From the NCBI GenBank assembly GCA_002812745.2, contig NCSJ02000430.1, positions 1 to 32,968 on the forward strand: a DNA stretch of 32,968 nt, in the 5' to 3' direction. The notes below the pieces were generated by a model. That model was given only the letters and a program-made list of their open reading frames with translations, did not search any database and was not told the DNA's origin. Positions 20,786 through 32,157 of the stretch are shown piece by piece; position 1 is the stretch's first letter, and the number at the start of each line of letters is the position of its first letter. Source of the stretch: Scytalidium lignicola (taxonomy: Eukaryota; Ascomycota; Leotiomycetes). The translations under genes were made by a program, and so were the position numbers.

Positions 20786-21955
20786 TTTTTTCTTCTTTTC
20801 TTTCTTTCTTCTTTATGTGGTGGATTGATTTTGTTTCTCGTTGGTTACGTTAGGTGTAGACTGCTGCGCGTCGTATTGTAGCTGTGGTATGAAACGATGG
20901 TGTTCTGGAGAGGAGAAATGCGGTTATTACTGAATGACGATGCCTAGGCTATATCTGTCTCGCAGCCTTATCGATACAGTACCGTCATATCTTTAATCGA
21001 CCTATCTTTTTGAAATCGCTCGTGTGCAGCACTTTATTTTATTTTACAAAATCTGTTGTGATATCCTAGTTGCCACCTTAGGCACCACGTTTCGCCTATT
21101 ACACGTGACTTCCCTTTCTAGTAGTTAGCTTTACTTTACTGTACGTAGCTACTACAACACCATAATATATTTGAGTAACCCCGATTACGCAACCTCTTGC
21201 TGTGCTTAATTCAACAAAATCAATTAATTAAAACAAATATATGATATTTACATATAAATGTAATAAAAATTGTAATTTCAAATTTATTATATAATTAGCA
21301 AAAGAGCCAACATTGTGATAATGAATATTTTTATTAAGAGTTAACGGTAGTATGTACCGAGAGATTTTTAAGCAGCTAAATTCTTATTTTAAATTAGGTT
21401 GTAGAGTATCAGTATTCAGAAATTGAACATTCACAATAAAATCTAGCTGAAGTGAATCTATTAGAGTCTAAGTGAGACTAAGACTATACAGGGTTGTTAT
21501 TCGTTACATGGTTTGAAAATAGATAAACATGGTATTCCAACTTCCCACCACCTATGGTGAGCCCTCCAATTTGATTCTCAAGTCCACAGATCTTTCTGTG
21601 ATACATATGACATAGTAAGATAACGAATGTTTCCCTAGGATAAGGACAAACGAAATTCAGGAACTGTTTTCAGTTCCGGCTTAGAAGGCCACCCATCCTA
21701 GATATACTCCTTTTCCCCATGCAAAACTCAGCCACTGGCTGAGATAAAGTGACAAGATATCAATAAAAAATATTAAGATAAACGAAGGCAGATTTCGCAT
21801 GAATGCCTCTCTTTGCTCTGAGAGACACCAGATTCTGTAACACATTCAGGAACAATCTCGTGGATCACATTAAGTCCTTCCACCTCATTTTCATTAAGAC
21901 CGTCTTCGTCAGCTTTTAGTCCTTACCTTGACTTGGTCATCCTATAACGTCAATT
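20786..21955. other. Intergenic: MED9 promoter and membrane-protein 3' region, with A/T-rich island
   Basis: No gene seen. The stretch at about 21203-21310 is almost pure A/T with no reading frame. A CACGTGAC element lies near 21102-21109, about 320 bases upstream of MED9. Confidence 0.6.
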
Positions 21956-24115
21956 TCATATGGCCTTCCCAACCCCGGTGCTAATATTCGAATCCAAACT
22001 GTTAGGTGTCCCGCCTCTTTCTTCCTCAGCATGCTTTAGATCCTCACAAATTCCTACATAAATCGACCCGCTATTCACGCTGTTTGCATACACTCTCAAG
22101 CTGTCACTCCGCTTCACATCAAGGAGGCCCAAATCTGGACCCGGTTCACCCCAGTCTGAGAAACTGGGGGCACCACTGCTGTACTTGCTGCTGTTGTAGG
22201 TGGCGCCGCTGACGATTCGCGATTGACGGACACTTACTTGCCGGGTTTGGGCTCCACCGCTCATGCTTGAATGATCGGGAGGTCTGCTTCGACTCTGCCG
22301 ATTTTGTGCAGCACCCGAATCCCGTTTATGAGATGTGGATGATCTATCAGTAGTACCTAGCACGCTTGTAGGAGGTGAGCGCCAAAATTCAGGTCGTTCA
22401 AGGTCGAACGGATCAGAACGCCCTTTACCCTTACGGCCATTGACAGAGGTACTAGAATACATGGTCTCACGATAGCTGTCTACACTTGGAGCCATGCTTG
22501 GGTAGCGGGATGCTAGAGCGGTGCTCGGAGGTCGACTTGCACGTTTGCTATTGGCGGCATCCATTGGGGGACCTCGTGATCGGCTGCCTTGTTCTGTATG
22601 CGCACTTGATCTAGAAGCTGCTGGTTCTGGGTGCCTGACTGGATTTGCGAAGGGATTTGTACTTCCTGGGATAGGATCAATAAATGGATTTCCCAGATCA
22701 AGCCCCAAGCTACCAAGTGACTGGATTGATCGGTGAGGTCCTGACTGCATTTGATGCCCTTGGTCCTCCATTGCCACTAAATGGTTAAAATCCAAAGGCC
22801 GGTTGGAAGAGCCATGAATTTCGACCATAGGAGGAGTTACAGTAGAGAACATATCTTGGTCCTTTTCCTTCCAGCGAAAAAGCTTTTTGAAGCTGAACTC
22901 TGTTCCCATACGACCCCATAGATTAGCAACTTTTTCTCTGATGGTCATCATTTGCGCTGCTTCCTCTGAAAGAGTAGAGTTTGTTCGACTGTGTGTGGAG
23001 ATCTGACTCTCGATGAACTGTGAGTTTCCCCGGTTCATGTTGATACTCGGTGTTTGGTCTCGTTCAGCTGTCACTTTAGACTTCACGGTTGTTCCCAAAC
23101 CTATCACTGCATCTCTCAGTCTGGAAGGCGATTTTCTTAGCCGCTCTATCTGACGATTATAATGCCACCCGATCTCAGCTTTCCATCTAACACTCCGTCT
23201 TGTTGGACCCAGGGAGTCATTGTCGATTTCAATAAATGAACGTCTTTGCTCCTTGGACAATGGTTCGAGTGTTGATACTGCCCTCTTTTTCCTCTTTAAG
23301 AGCCAGAAGAGGAAACATACTAGCCCGATAAGAGCTATCGATCCAAACACGCCGCCTACAACGGGGCCAACCTTGGATTTCGAACCTGACGATACTGGGG
23401 ACTGGGCCAGTGAATTCTGCGGAACACCGGTTGCAGGTCTTGCTATTACCGAGGAACTGGGAGGAGTCGTTGTCGTGGAGGTGAAACCACTGCCGAGACC
23501 CGGCGTTGACAAAATGCTAGACCCCACAGTCTGCGCAATCGCCTGTGGAGGGCTAATAGAAGAAGATGCTACTTGGTTTTTTTCCTGAGATGTTGGACTT
23601 GTGCGTAAAGTAGTCGAGACGAATGCAGAGGATACTATGGGTGTTGGAGTTAATGGAGGATTGGAAGAATTGAGTTGTATTGGAATTGATGTCGTGTCTA
23701 ACGTTGAGGAGCTTGCATCAGTACTAGAAAGTACTCCAGCTGTGGACACGACATTAGGATCAACGGTACTAGAAGCAACAGTGGTGGAATCATTAGTCGA
23801 GGTAGTTGTTTCTAGCACTTCGGTGGTTGAAGTTGTTGAGGTAGTTGTAGAGGTAGTTGTAGAGGTGGTTGTGGAGGTGGTTGTGAAGGGGGTTGTGGAA
23901 GTGGTTGTGAAGGGGGTTGTGGAGGTAGTCGTAGTCGTCGTGGTGGTCGTTGCTGAAGTGATCTTTGTTGAAGTCGTTTCTGGTGGTACTACGGCCGCAG
24001 CAATCCCAGAACCATTACCTCCGAGAGAACTTGAATTTTTAGGAATAGCAGTACATCGTATACCCTTTATCGAAGTAATGAAGGCTCCTGCCGGCAGGTT
24101 TGCGTTCGTCGACAT
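21956..24115 (-). CDS. Ser/Thr-rich single-pass membrane protein, possible cell-surface sensor
   Basis: An open frame of 719 residues from the ATG at 24115. Residues 45-100 are almost all Thr and Ser, and up to 245 the protein is Ser/Thr/Pro-rich, as in heavily O-mannosylated fungal surface proteins. One hydrophobic helix at about 249-273 (PVVGGVFGSIALIGLVCFLFWLL) is followed by the stop-transfer cluster KRKKR. The 445-residue tail is basic and Ser-rich (for example RRSVRWKAEIGWHYNRQIERL) and ends in low complexity. The layout matches Mid2/Wsc-type wall-stress sensors, but I see no WSC cysteine domain and no family motif, so the role is open. The N terminus (MSTNANLPAGAFITSIKGIRC) is not a convincing signal peptide. 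A pyrimidine-rich tract with TAG/CAG acceptors at 24122-24128 lies just upstream, so a 5' exon may be missing. Confidence 0.7.
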   Translation of the reverse strand: MSTNANLPAGAFITSIKGIRCTAIPKNSSSLGGNGSGIAAAVVPPETTSTKITSATTTTTTTTTSTTPFTTTSTTPFTTTSTTTSTTTSTTTSTTSTTEVLETTTSTNDSTTVASSTVDPNVVSTAGVLSSTDASSSTLDTTSIPIQLNSSNPPLTPTPIVSSAFVSTTLRTSPTSQEKNQVASSSISPPQAIAQTVGSSILSTPGLGSGFTSTTTTPPSSSVIARPATGVPQNSLAQSPVSSGSKSKVGPVVGGVFGSIALIGLVCFLFWLLKRKKRAVSTLEPLSKEQRRSFIEIDNDSLGPTRRSVRWKAEIGWHYNRQIERLRKSPSRLRDAVIGLGTTVKSKVTAERDQTPSINMNRGNSQFIESQISTHSRTNSTLSEEAAQMMTIREKVANLWGRMGTEFSFKKLFRWKEKDQDMFSTVTPPMVEIHGSSNRPLDFNHLVAMEDQGHQMQSGPHRSIQSLGSLGLDLGNPFIDPIPGSTNPFANPVRHPEPAASRSSAHTEQGSRSRGPPMDAANSKRASRPPSTALASRYPSMAPSVDSYRETMYSSTSVNGRKGKGRSDPFDLERPEFWRSPPTSVLGTTDRSSTSHKRDSGAAQNRQSRSRPPDHSSMSGGAQTRQVSVRQSRIVSGATYNSSKYSSGAPSFSDWGEPGPDLGLLDVKRSDSLRVYANSVNSGSIYVGICEDLKHAEEERGGTPNSLDSNISTGVGKAI
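23824..23950 (-). repeat. Thr/Ser-coding minisatellite
   Basis: Imperfect 12-base units (plus-strand ggttgtggaggt-like), with a 24-base unit containing ggttgtgaaggggg present twice. On the coding strand it gives TTSTTPFTTTSTTPFTTTST-type sequence in the ectodomain. Copy number is likely to vary. Confidence 0.8.
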
Positions 24116-26210
24116 GGCGATCTGCTACAAAAGGGAAAAGAGATTCGACAAGAAATCGATCCTTGTCGATGAAATGAAATCAACCTTCAAGGGATATTTT
24201 TTTGCAAAAAGAACGAGAGAGAAGAAAATGCGATCTCTGGCTCCCAGGCCATCAGGTCGGTGCGATGAGCATACCATCCAAGAAGTGAGGAAATTGGAGG
24301 AGGAGGAAAACAACGGAAAGCAATAGTTGAGAGATCTGCGAAGATGGAGAAGACCGAAGCCATTGCGATCGCAGATGGAAGAAACCATACTTTTACCAAA
24401 GCTCAAACACGAACCTTGACTCCGCCGTCTAACACCAGTGCCAGATGCTGGTGATGGAACAGAAGTGGTGGAGAGAAACGGGCCTGTGAGTCGTGAGGTG
24501 TTGCCGCCCCTTGCATGGCTGATACACCATCTGAGGCACGAAATGGTTGTTTTGCGGCCCCTAGAATTCGATGGCGGGGCAAAGTCACCGCAACGGCAAA
24601 GTGAGAAGCCGACACGCATTATTACTCGAAGAACAATCAAGATGAAGCTCTCCCGTCATTGTTGCTTCTATAATTATCTATTACCTGTGCGGGCGTTGGC
24701 CGCTGTCGTAGTTGAAGTCCGTCCAGATGGCTGTGGAGTGCCGTTGAGAAACGATGGACAAGGCTGGCCAGACAGACCATGAGCCCTTATGGTAGGGCAA
24801 CCGCTGTGGTAGCGTGCCGTTACCAATACAGTAACTTATGCTTCATTTACTCCGACCAATTGCTGATTGCTGACTGACTATTAACTTACCTTCTTCCACT
24901 CTTGGATAACCTTTCTAAGAGGGGCTAATTAGTTGTTCTCTGGGTCCCCCTAGGAAATCGTAGTTTGTACAGTACCGTACCTGCATACGGGGGCCTGGAA
25001 TACCGCCGCCGCTGGCTGATGTGGCACTTAGATCTTAGATATAGAGTTCCCATTTCCCCATATTCCGTATTGGTATCCATCCTCGACTCCAACTCTGATC
25101 TAAGAATTTGCCTTGTACCAGTATCTCAAGCAAGTGGAGATGGAGATGGAGATGGAGATGCAGTCAGCCACCAAGCGACAAACAAAAAGGTTCACAACGC
25201 CGTGCTTTGTTCACAGGATGGCCGGGAATCCGTAGGTGTGTGTACCGTGTGTTTCTGCAGAAGTTCTCCAAGTCCTTCTTCTGGAGCTTCTTCGGAACCA
25301 TTTGTGTAGTTGAAATGCAGGATCACACCACGAGCCCTATGCTTGGCTGTCGTTCTTCTGGTCGCTACATTGCGGGCTGGGTGAGCCGTGCTGGCTGTAT
25401 TTCATGCAACTATCCAACCCTTCCACGCGTCGGACCAAGTATGCCAATAATAATAAAGTTAATGGATGGACGGGTTGAAGCCAAGAGAAACCCAAACGCT
25501 CCTGGGTGATGACTGGCACGTTACTTATGTGCTGTACTTATGTACTGGAGGTCTACAGTTATTATGTCGGGTCCATGCGAGCCGAAGCGTGGAGCATTGA
25601 ACCCATCAATCCAGTGGCCCCCAAAAGCGGTCGACGGAGAGAACTCCCGCCCACACCTAACCAAACGGTAGACGCCAACCTCCACGACCACCGCCGCCGC
25701 CGTTCCTGTACAGTCAGATTGCAGCTCGATTATCTACATACGAACGTGGTGTTTTGGATGGTCCAGACCAGACCACTCTTGGGCTGTCCTTCAGTTTTGA
25801 TATCACTAATCACTCATTCGCTACCGATACGTCACTCTCCTTTGCATGTCTAGAAGTGATGCGAAGAGGAGTATCTTGGCTGATAGCTCTGCCTGCCTCG
25901 TATACTAGATCGTCCCTAGTCTGCGTCGTGAGGAGAGAGAGTTGACAAACTGCCCCGTGACATAACTACACGATGTTCAGTCTAGGGCAGATGGGTAAGC
26001 CATCCCCATCTCTTCCTTCCAGTGTGCTCTTTCCCTCCACATTCAATACACCCTTTTGATCCGTACGTCGCTTCTTTGCGACCTGGGTCTGCTCAATATC
26101 AAAAATTCTTTGGTGGCTTAGAGGCCAGCAATGTTCTTCCGCGGCCCTGCTGTAACACGGCCTAGATGCTAGGGGCTTTGGATGTGCTCGGATGAGAAGC
26201 AGAGCCGTCA
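24116..26210. other. Intergenic between divergent genes (2.1 kb)
   Basis: This contains the upstream regions of both flanking genes. Open frames here (for example 24125-24640 minus, 25108-25509 plus, 25506-25853 plus) lack family motifs and several lack ATG. A (GGAGAT)n repeat lies near 25135-25159. A 5' exon or UTR intron of the minus-strand membrane protein may lie in the first 500 bases. Confidence 0.5.
25135..25159 (+). repeat. (GGAGAT)n hexanucleotide repeat
   Basis: About four tandem copies in non-coding sequence. Confidence 0.75.
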
Positions 26211-28063
26211 ATGCCTCGCCTGCCGTTTGCAAGTCTTCGAAGCCTTCGTATGTTTCATTGGGCTAAGTTCTCCTCTTCTCACCATCGAAAGCCCCTAGAT
26301 CCGTCATCCCAATCATCTTTGATATTCGCGGTGGCTTATGTGCTCACGTGCTCACAGCTCCTCCTCCTGCTCCATCACCGGATGGCAAGCCGAGAGCGGT
26401 ACCCCCTGCAACGATACCCGTATTCCCCAACTGCACGCCGCAAGTCGATGATGGTTCACCACAGTCCACGGATGTAGTCGACTTGGTGAGCTTCTTGCAG
26501 TCAATCCACCGGCCACCTGATGTCACGTTGGCACACTTCGAGGCTCTAGGCCTGCACGTGATTCCTGATGCTCCCGCTGAGAATATCATTCCGGATCCAA
26601 GTTTTCTTCCACCGGTGGAGGAGTGGACTTCTATAGATCCAGAAAATATCGACACAGTCAATGAATCCACACGAAGACTACTCAACAACGAAAATCTTTC
26701 GCCGGGCGTGAAGACGTTCATTGAGCGCCAAAAGGAGCTTTCCATAGACAACAGCGCAGCATTTAGAACCGTTCGTCGTCTTCCACCACCTGTTGGTGAA
26801 AAGCAGGCCCGCTTGGGAAATGCCTACGAGTTCTTTAAGAACCTGGAATACTTCTCTGGGTACTGGGAGGATACGTCCTTACCACCCAAACCAGAGCCGA
26901 CGGCCCCATCAGATGACACGACATCCACCGAAGAGAAGGAAGCAGAAGTCCCTCCTCATCTCCAAATACACCTCCGTACGGGAATCGGCCCCCAAATGCC
27001 CACTGACTACCGGCAACAACTCCTTACGGCCTTCGTCAAGCTCGTAGCCTACGATTTTGGTTGCAACGTTTCGATTCCTCGCACGGAGCCCCGCCTGCAC
27101 CTCACACCAGCTCCATCCCCAAACTCAAGATCAACCACTCGCCCTCCGTCCTATTTCACTTCCCCAGCACTAACCTTTATCACGCGCACGCCCACCGACC
27201 GAACATCGGCGCGTACAGGCATCATCGAAGGCCCCGTAGCCGTCATCGCTGGTCGTGCATCGACAACCTTTGCTAAGCCAACAGATTCTTATATTGATCT
27301 AGCTCGTGAGGTTATTGCATTGCTTTTAACAGCCCAGCAGCGCGCTAGGGAGGGAAAACAAGAGGCAAGATTTGGTGCCGGCAAGTGGTGGACGGTCAAG
27401 AAACGCTGGGGCGGGGGCCCAGGAGGATCAATTGGTCGAGAAGCTGATAAGGTTGATGAACTCGCCGACCCAACCTCATCAACCCCGATTGTATCTGTGG
27501 AGTATACGTCCTCTCCAAGTACCGCATCCTCGGGCTCTCTCGCAGCCATCACAAATGCTATAGGGGGCATTGGCGGCTCTACGTCGTCATCCTCCCCTTC
27601 TGCCTCTGCAGGCGCTCACCCGTCCAAAAAGCCCCGGAAAGGCACCGCCTCGGGCAATATGCTCCACATCTACGACAATTACCGGAAAATGCACCCACCA
27701 TCCGCAACATGGGACCGCAAAGCCAGATACTCCTCCATCGGGACACAAAAAGGTGTTGGCTATGACGACGTGTTCCTCGTAAGCTCATTGAATCACCACG
27801 TGAGTATCCTGAGATGCAGGATCCCGAATGCGCTGCTGGATGTTTTCAATGGCGAAGGAAACCAACAGGCTGGTGAAAGGTGCTGGGGGAAATTGTGCTT
27901 GTGGAGGAGCCGGTGGTTTGATTTCTTCTTGATTAAAGATCGCGTCGAGGCTATGCAGCTCATCTGGGGCATGATGGCGTACTTGATGCGAAAGATTGAG
28001 GATCATCCTGCAGGAGGTAACAGTAGTGGTGGTAGCGAGGATCAGGAGATGAAGATGGACTGA
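26211..28063 (+). CDS. Uncharacterised protein with possible mitochondrial leader
   Basis: Exons are 26211-26247 and 26358-28063, giving 580 residues. Exon 2 is open from far upstream but lacks an early ATG (the first in-frame Met is about 200 codons in), so a short first exon is needed. The ATG at 26211 with a GTATGT donor at 26248 and a CTCACAG acceptor at 26357 joins in phase 1 to give MPRLPFASLRSLPPPPAPS. That leader is Arg/Ser/Leu-rich without acidic residues, which suggests a mitochondrial presequence but does not prove one. Ordered-looking segments include HLQIHLRTGIGPQMPTDYRQ, FVKLVAYDFGCNVSIPR, AGKWWTVKKRWGGGPGG, MLHIYDNYRKMHPPSATWDR, and GYDDVFLVSSLNHHV through LCLWRSRWFDFFL. They alternate with Ser/Pro/Thr-rich linkers. 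A PPSY motif lies at 27142-27153. I recognise no catalytic domain. Codon use and the lack of stops over 1.7 kb support a real gene; exon 1 is less certain. Confidence 0.75.
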
Positions 28064-28850
28064 TTATAAAAAAGAAGTGTTTGCAGAGTATGACTATCTC
28101 TTCTTCCCCTTCTTCGATATTATTTCTTCCTCATTTTTCTTCAAGGAGAAGCAAGAAACCAAAACACTGGCTTGAATGAAGCCAAGAAAATGACTTTTTA
28201 CGAGGGCGGTGCAAAAATTATAATTCTCTTGGAGGGATGGATAATTCACGGATAGATTGGCAAAACATTGCATTGGCATTGGTTCAGTATTGAAGTATTT
28301 TAGTAGGCATGATTTTTTAGTGACAGGTTTTTTAGCGATGACAAAATTTTCAAAATGGCATTCTATTCTTTTCAATTCTATTTTCTCGCATGTGTTCAAG
28401 GGATTTCTACTCATGGTTTATATTCATTATCATTATCGCAGGAGTGAGTAGATCACTCAAGAGGTAGAAATTAAATTACATTTCTCCAATATTTAACAAA
28501 TATCACCATGTTTGAACCATGTTTCTGGCCTCAACCTTGCTCTCTAGCAGAAGAGGAAAAGACTTCTCAACTCATTATCGTCTTACTCACTAAGTCAACC
28601 AAAGATTCCATCTTGGCCGCTGTTTCTATTTCTATTCTCAGCTCATCAAGAAAGACCAAAAGACAAAATTAGAACATTTCATGAAGTCCTCAGCTCACCT
28701 GACTACCTCTCTATCTATTCCAATGCTTTAGTCATAGAGACCCTTACCCCCATTCTCCAAAAAGGCCAAGCTATATACGTGTATAATAACTCCTATTATG
28801 TTTCTAAATACACATATGTTACTCAGCTGTAAGGCATCAAGCTCAGCTGA

Positions 28851-28867
28851 TAAATCCTAAGGATTTA
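28851..28867. repeat. Perfect 8-base inverted repeat, one-base centre
   Basis: TAAATCCT-A-AGGATTTA. It could be a dimeric factor site or chance in A/T-rich DNA. Confidence 0.5.
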
Positions 28868-31800
28868 AGCTCGAAAAGGCTGACTTTCTAGAGAAGAAAA
28901 ATATTGTGGCTGTAGGACTTTGTTTTGAATGTTGAGTGGCTGATGAAAAAAGGAAGGGAGAGAAAAAAGAACCTGTTGTAATTTATGCACAAAATATGCA
29001 GGTAATCGGAGATTCCTTTCAACTATCGCCCATTTTCTCTCGTCAGCAAAAAGGAAAGATTAAACATTCATTAGGAAATAAAAAAGCAATCAGATGAAAA
29101 CTAGATGCAAGTCAGATCAGAAAAGGGTAAAAGNAAAAAAAATTGGGCACAAGAAATCCTAGGTTTCCATCTCCTCGGAGGGGTTGGGTAATGAATGTCG
29201 TGATCTAGGCCCAAAGTAATAATCGAAACACGAAGTGGAAACCTTTTCTATACGAACTTCATTTGGTAGGGTTAATTGGGTTACTTTTTACTTTTCACAT
29301 ATTCTCGTACCACGTGGGATACTATATATCGTATAAGCATAAATATGCACGCAAGAGAAAAATGTGAGAATACAACGTTGTGGTATGGCATTCCCCCCCC
29401 CCTTTCCTAGCGCATGATGCAATGCATGTCAGACTGAGAGGTGAAAAGAGGATTAAGGAAATAATTAATACATGATGAAATATTGCCAACAGAGTATCAT
29501 CGGTACTAACTGATTGTGACATTATTGAACACAGCCCTTTTTCGCTTTCGCATGGACTTTACCTTTTTGAAAGATGAGGTTATTTGGAGTGGTATTTATG
29601 GGTGCAGCTGGGGAGATGGATTTTGCTAGTTGCTGACTGGCTGAAGGTGCATCATCATGATCATTGGCTGGACGTAGTCAGCATAAAAAGGGCAATACGA
29701 GATCTCAACGGAAGTCATGTGACCGGCTGAATCTGACTACGAAGGATTCAAGGCGCAAGAGATCTTGATCCCCAAAGATTAGAACTATGTAAGGGACGGG
29801 TCTAAGACAATGTAGGATTGAGCTTGACAATATGTAACCCCCCTTCCACCCCACGTCAGCCTGAGGAGCCAAAACAGTTGAGGGTGTCAGGGAGCAAGCC
29901 TGAGATACATCACTGTGCAGCAACCATCCTGTGCAAGCTGAGTTACCGAGACGCCAATGAGGTCATGCCTGCAACGCAAGCTTCCGGAGAAGATGCTATT
30001 CGTGGAGTGGCAACCGACAAAAGGGGTACGCTGGGTAGCACAGCGATTTAAGCTTATACTCTTTAAGTTCTAGCCAGATTCCGTGCTTTGGATACTAATG
30101 TAGGTAATGCTGTGCTATCTATGGGGTAGAGTGGTGGTCCATAGAGGGAAATGATATAGGAATTTAAGCTTTAAGCTTCGGGAACTAGTAAGGAACGAAG
30201 TAGCAGAGAGAAAGGGCTCGAAGAAAACATCAGGGGAATAGAAAGAAAATCAGTGACAGCGAAACGCTCAAGAATATCTGTAGTAAGTTGATAAGATAAA
30301 CCACACTCAGATTGTGCAGAGCTAGAATAATAGCTTCTTTCTATCGACGTAATAAAAACTGTTAATAGCCCACCCTGCAAGGCAGATATAAGCCATTCCT
30401 TCGTGATGAAGACTAAGATAAAAGATTGGAATGGGGTGATGGCCAACAAGCACTTGTCTATTGGTCAATGGATACCTTGCCATCGGATCATAAAGAAGAA
30501 GCCTTTGACCTACCTCAGGAGAAGTTACCACGTAGTTGCGCGAGGGAGCAATAAGCAATATAATCCGCCGTTTCTATTTTAAAGCACCAGGCTGAGGTGC
30601 TCATATGTATGGCTGAGGCACCGAGAAGAATGGGAGAGATGAGGAGCAGAGGTTGTCCAAAGCACATTGATGTTAGAAAGTGCTAGGCACGCCATAAGCA
30701 CCTTGCACGAAGCAGAACGTGTGGCCTGACCGTGTGCCCTTGGCATATAGTGGATAAGCTCATTTAGAGACGACGGTGAAGAAAGAAAGGGAGAAAAAAA
30801 GAGCAAAAAGCATAGCCACAAGCCTCATCTAGTCAGCTGGGGAGGGATCTCGTGCATCAACCTAAGGAGGGAGACGGTGACCCACGGCCGGATTAGGGAG
30901 CGACTTGCACCTTATAACAGGGCCGAAGGATCAAAAGGCTTCTGCAGATCTGACTAGTTCCCGCATTAGTTCCAGTGGTCCCTTCTTGAACTTGTCCAGG
31001 AATGGATCAAATAGTCTGCCAGCCACATGGCATTCTGAGGAACGGACGACGGTTGATGCCAGCTGCCACTTTGTGGCTCGTGAACTGCCCATTATGGCTA
31101 TGTCGCGTCGGCGAGGCCTCAATTGGTGCTTAGAAAAGTTTAGAAAAGTTTTGTATAGTCAGGAGATGTGATCCTCCCGTGATGCAGGATGCATTGAAGG
31201 CGGCTCTGCGTTTTGATGAAGCTTTTCCCAGTTGGGACTTTGTTATGCTCCCTTCCTATGACGTGGAGCATATTGTGGAAGAGGGCATTCGATTGCAGAG
31301 ATTTTCTGGGTGGGTGACAAGAATAGCATAGCATAGCAAAAATATAGTAGTAATGGCAGCAGTGATGACCAGCGCATCCGTGATTACACAAAGTCACCGT
31401 GGCCGAAGAAAACTTTTCTCATCTGTTTCTCCAGCCTCAAATGAGGTTGAAAGATTTTGTTGTCAATTCCGAATGCGGCAACGTGGTGATCGAACCCTTG
31501 CGCTGGGAGTGGTTCATCTGCCCCGCATGGCACCCAAAGGGGATGGAGCTGGGGCAAGCGAGGTGCGCTGATAGGCTGGGGCGGAAGACGACGCAAGCCA
31601 CGGAAATCCGATATCTCGGGCGCTCCGTTCCAATCCATCGCCAGCAAAGAAGACGCTTGAGGAGCCTTTCTGCTGCGTTGATTCGACCGGCCGGCCACGA
31701 AGGGACGGTAGTAGAACCGAAAGATTGACGCCTTTTGCTTCATTTGTGCAACGATGGCAGCGACCACGTCAGTCTCCTCGGAGCCAGATGGAGCCAGATG

Positions 31801-31970
31801 GAGCAGGTGGTGAATATCCACTTGGAGCACGGAAAAGAACACATCAACAGGGCTATGCGCGGTGGAATCCATGAAGAGCGCAGAGCACAGAGCACAGATC
31901 GGTTTCATTATCCAGGAGAAAGCATTTCGCCCTTCATTGCCCCCCGGTATGCAATCCAATTTTGGATGCG

Positions 31971-31994
31971 GCTCATGCTCATGCTCATGCTCAT
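31971..31994 (+). repeat. (GCTCAT)4 hexanucleotide repeat
   Basis: Four tandem copies in apparently non-coding DNA. Confidence 0.85.
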
Positions 31995-32118
31995 CATGAG
32001 GACTGCTAGTCTCTGCGTGGGAGAATGAGTGAGTGAAAGCACGGCTATGACGTTGTTGACGTGGGCTCGCGACACTCTGATGCTGAAAGTATGAGACCTC
32101 AACGGACGTGCAGTAGTC

Positions 32119-32157
32119 TAGCAGCAGTCCAGCAGCAGTCCAGCAGTCCGAGTCCAG
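32119..32157 (+). repeat. Tandem repeat of an 11-base unit (agcagcagtcc) with shortened copies
   Basis: Two near-full copies followed by truncated agcagtcc and gagtcc units, in apparently non-coding DNA. Confidence 0.75.

Noticed and set aside
23601..24326. 241-codon plus-strand Val-rich frame
   Set aside because: It is the antisense shadow of the Thr/Ser repeat of the membrane protein; the Val/Glu runs come from the reverse complement.
31484..31500. GGTTCGATC on the minus strand as a tRNA T-arm
   Set aside because: The bases on either side do not pair into a 5-base stem, and no anticodon or D-arm is visible at the right distance.
31384..31959. 191-codon minus-strand frame as a gene
   Set aside because: It starts with TTG, overlaps a plus-strand frame of similar length, and shows no motif or splice support; it is likely chance in G/C-richer DNA.
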